Origin: Altibacter sp.
GTDB taxonomy: Bacteria; Bacteroidota; Bacteroidia; Flavobacteriales; Flavobacteriaceae
NCBI GenBank assembly: GCA_002696485.1
Contig: NZTP01000007.1
Coordinates: forward strand, 1 to 44,674
Direction of reading: 5' to 3'
Length of the DNA stretch: 44,674 nucleotides
Part shown: positions 42,905-44,674 of the stretch, piece by piece
Layout of the letters: the number at the start of each line of letters is the position of its first letter
How positions within the stretch are numbered: the stretch's first letter is position 1
The notes under the pieces: model-generated
Databases searched by the model: none
The model's input: the letters and a program-made list of their open reading frames with translations, nothing else
Told to the model about the DNA's origin: nothing
Position numbers and translations under genes: made by a program

Positions 42905-43720
42905 ATGACTACATTACAACATACCATTGAAAAGGCTTGGGACGACCGTTCCTTACTGCAAGATCCGGATACCATTCGTGCCATTCGCGAAGTCGTTCGC
43001 CTTTGTGACGAGGGCAGCTTACGCTGTGCTGCACCCACCGAAACAGGTTGGCAAGTTAATGAGTGGGTAAAAAAGGCGGTGGTCCTTTATTTCCCCATTC
43101 AGAAAATGGAAACCATGGAGGTCGGGATCTTTGAATATCACGATAAGATCCCATTAAAGAAGGGATATGCCCAAAAAGGGATTCGTGTCGTTCCACATGC
43201 AGTGGCAAGACACGGGGCCTATATCTCCAAAGGTGTGATCATGATGCCAAGTTATGTGAACATTGGTGCGTATGTAGATGAAGGAACCATGGTCGATACT
43301 TGGGCCACTGTAGGGAGTTGTGCTCAAATTGGAAAAAATGTACATTTGAGTGGTGGTGTAGGGATAGGCGGTGTTCTAGAACCCCTGCAAGCCGCCCCCG
43401 TAATCATTGAGGACAATGCGTTTATTGGATCACGATCCATTGTGGTGGAAGGTGTACGGGTAGAGACCGAGGCCGTATTGGGAGCCAACGTCGTGCTTAC
43501 GGCGTCTACTAAGATCATTGATGTCACCGGTTCCTCTCCTAAAGAAATGAAAGGAATTGTTCCCGCGAGATCGGTCGTTATTCCGGGAAGTTACACCAAA
43601 CAATTCCCGGCCGGGGAATATCAAGTTTCCTGCGCTTTGATCATTGGGCAGCGAAAAGAAAGTACCAATAAAAAAACGTCATTGAATGATGCACTGCGCG
43701 AATACGATGTGGCGGTGTAA
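42905..43720 (+). CDS. dapD: 2,3,4,5-tetrahydropyridine-2,6-dicarboxylate N-succinyltransferase
   Basis: 271 aa from the ATG at 42905 (a TTG eight codons earlier is rejected). Succinylates tetrahydrodipicolinate, the product of DapB (3729-4430). The C-terminal half is a left-handed beta helix made of hexapeptide repeats (VNIGAYVDEGTMVDTWATVGSCAQIGKN region, with IGGVLEPLQAAPVIIEDNAFIGS). The succinylase branch of lysine synthesis is therefore implied. The GT9 gene starts nine bases after the stop. Confidence 0.96.
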   Translation: MTTLQHTIEKAWDDRSLLQDPDTIRAIREVVRLCDEGSLRCAAPTETGWQVNEWVKKAVVLYFPIQKMETMEVGIFEYHDKIPLKKGYAQKGIRVVPHAVARHGAYISKGVIMMPSYVNIGAYVDEGTMVDTWATVGSCAQIGKNVHLSGGVGIGGVLEPLQAAPVIIEDNAFIGSRSIVVEGVRVETEAVLGANVVLTASTKIIDVTGSSPKEMKGIVPARSVVIPGSYTKQFPAGEYQVSCALIIGQRKESTNKKTSLNDALREYDVAV

Positions 43721-43729
43721 CTGAAATCT

Positions 43730-44674
43730 ATGAAAATTCTCGTGATACAACATAAAATGATTGGTGATGTGCTTACCACATCGCTTCTTTTTGAACTGTT
43801 ACGAGAACGATATCCTTCGGCACAATTAGATTATCTTATTAATGCTTCCACGCAAGCTGTCGTAGCGCACCATCCTTTTATAGATAGGGTATGGCTGTTT
43901 ACTTCTGAAATAGAAACCTCTAAGAAAGCGGCTAACACCTTTCAAAAGGAGATCGTCGCAGAAAAGTACGATGTCGTGATCGACGTGTATGCTAAACTTA
44001 GAAGTGCCTTGTTGACAAAAGCCACGAAAGCCCAAAAGCGTATCTCCTATTTTAAATGGTATACACAGCATATGTATACACACACCGTTAAACCTGCTCT
44101 CACCTCACACAAAGATGAAGGGCTCGCCATTGAGAATCGGGTGCTTTTGATGGAACCTCTTCTTGGTGCTGTTTCGGAAATACCAAGACCAAAAATCTAT
44201 CTGCAAACTGCCGAATTGGATGCTGCCAAAAAGGTGCTTCAAGAAAAAAAGATCCCACGAGAGTCTCCTTTATTTATGATAGGGGTCTTAGGTAGCGGCC
44301 CCGAAAAAACATATCCGTTGCCTTATATGGCAACACTTCTAGATGCTATTGTCGCAGATACCAACGCGCAACTACTCTTCAATTATATTCCAAAACAACA
44401 AGCTAAGGTCGATGACCTCATATCCTTATGTGCTAAAACCACCCGACAGCATATTTACAAAGATGTGTATGGTAACGATCTGCGGGAATTCTTAGCGCTT
44501 ACGGCGCATTGTGATGCACTTATAGGGAACGAAGGTGGCGCAGTCAATATGGCCAAAGCATTGGATATTCCTACCTTCTCTATTTTTGCTCCTTGGATAT
44601 TAAAAGAGGCTTGGAACAGTTATGAAGGTGACGGTACACATAGATCGGTACACCTCAAGGATTTTTATCCCGGT
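43730..44674 (+). CDS. Glycosyltransferase family 9 (heptosyltransferase-like), 3' end beyond the window
   Basis: 315 codons are present from the ATG at 43730 with no stop, so the gene is partial. The N-terminus MKILVIQHKMIGDVLTTSLLFELL is the GT9 signature with its basic/Gly loop, followed by YDVVIDVYAKLRSALLTK. The C-terminal Rossmann domain has VLGSGPEKTYPLPYMATLLD and the nucleotide-sugar loop LIGNEGGAVNMAKAL. GT9 enzymes add heptose or similar sugars to the LPS core. The donor sugar is not identifiable here. It follows dapD closely, so co-transcription is likely. Confidence 0.9.
   Translation, partial: MKILVIQHKMIGDVLTTSLLFELLRERYPSAQLDYLINASTQAVVAHHPFIDRVWLFTSEIETSKKAANTFQKEIVAEKYDVVIDVYAKLRSALLTKATKAQKRISYFKWYTQHMYTHTVKPALTSHKDEGLAIENRVLLMEPLLGAVSEIPRPKIYLQTAELDAAKKVLQEKKIPRESPLFMIGVLGSGPEKTYPLPYMATLLDAIVADTNAQLLFNYIPKQQAKVDDLISLCAKTTRQHIYKDVYGNDLREFLALTAHCDALIGNEGGAVNMAKALDIPTFSIFAPWILKEAWNSYEGDGTHRSVHLKDFYPG

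Overview
The window is a stretch of chromosome from a member of the Bacteroidota, most likely a marine Flavobacteriaceae. The evidence is: a gliding-motility lipoprotein of the GldI type; a cargo protein with a C-terminal type IX secretion (T9SS type A) sorting domain; Bacteroidota families such as DUF5683, DUF5684-LepB, DUF5606, WbqC and OstA-like; lipoproteins with short lipoboxes; no Shine-Dalgarno pattern; and several TAnnTTTG boxes (the Bacteroidota -7 promoter element) close to start codons. Base composition is moderate to low GC by eye and looks uniform. I saw no rRNA, tRNA, insertion sequence, integrase or CRISPR array, and no gene-free stretch longer than 300 bases.

Layout. 1-1266: a minus-strand protein resembling copper type II monooxygenases. 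1491-6724: a plus-strand block parA-parB-DUF5683-dapB-lepB-wbqC covering chromosome segregation, lysine/DAP synthesis and signal peptide cleavage. 6721-12913: a minus-strand block with a TPR membrane protein, ribH, a small membrane protein, mutL, two tandem rhomboids and an EEP-family phosphoesterase. 13062-14890: recF, a lipoprotein and a DciA-like protein. Then ndk (minus), and nrnA-gldI-cyclophilin/FKBP fusion (plus), closed by a strong terminator against a minus-strand lipoprotein.

19301-22646 is the one clearly accessory region. It has three tightly packed plus-strand genes: a protein of 31-residue glycine/aspartate-rich repeats with a compact C-terminal domain, a zincin-type metalloprotease, and an alpha-helical protein of unknown function. 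None has a visible signal peptide. They are followed convergently by a T9SS cargo protein. This cassette is the best candidate for something undescribed.

23618-39445 returns to conserved cell biology: an RNA methyltransferase, a Ste24-type protease, a bifunctional RelA/SpoT enzyme, a Fur-family regulator, purA, an OstA/LptA-like protein, a class III aminotransferase, a TPR protein, two tandem DUF368 (PopT-type) membrane proteins, aroE and a five-repeat DUF349 protein. 39452-44674 holds a methyltransferase, mazG, DUF5606, def, ruvX, dapD and a glycosyltransferase family 9 gene cut by the window end. dapB and dapD belong to the same DAP pathway; lepB, the DUF368 pair, the OstA-like protein and the GT9 enzyme all serve the envelope.
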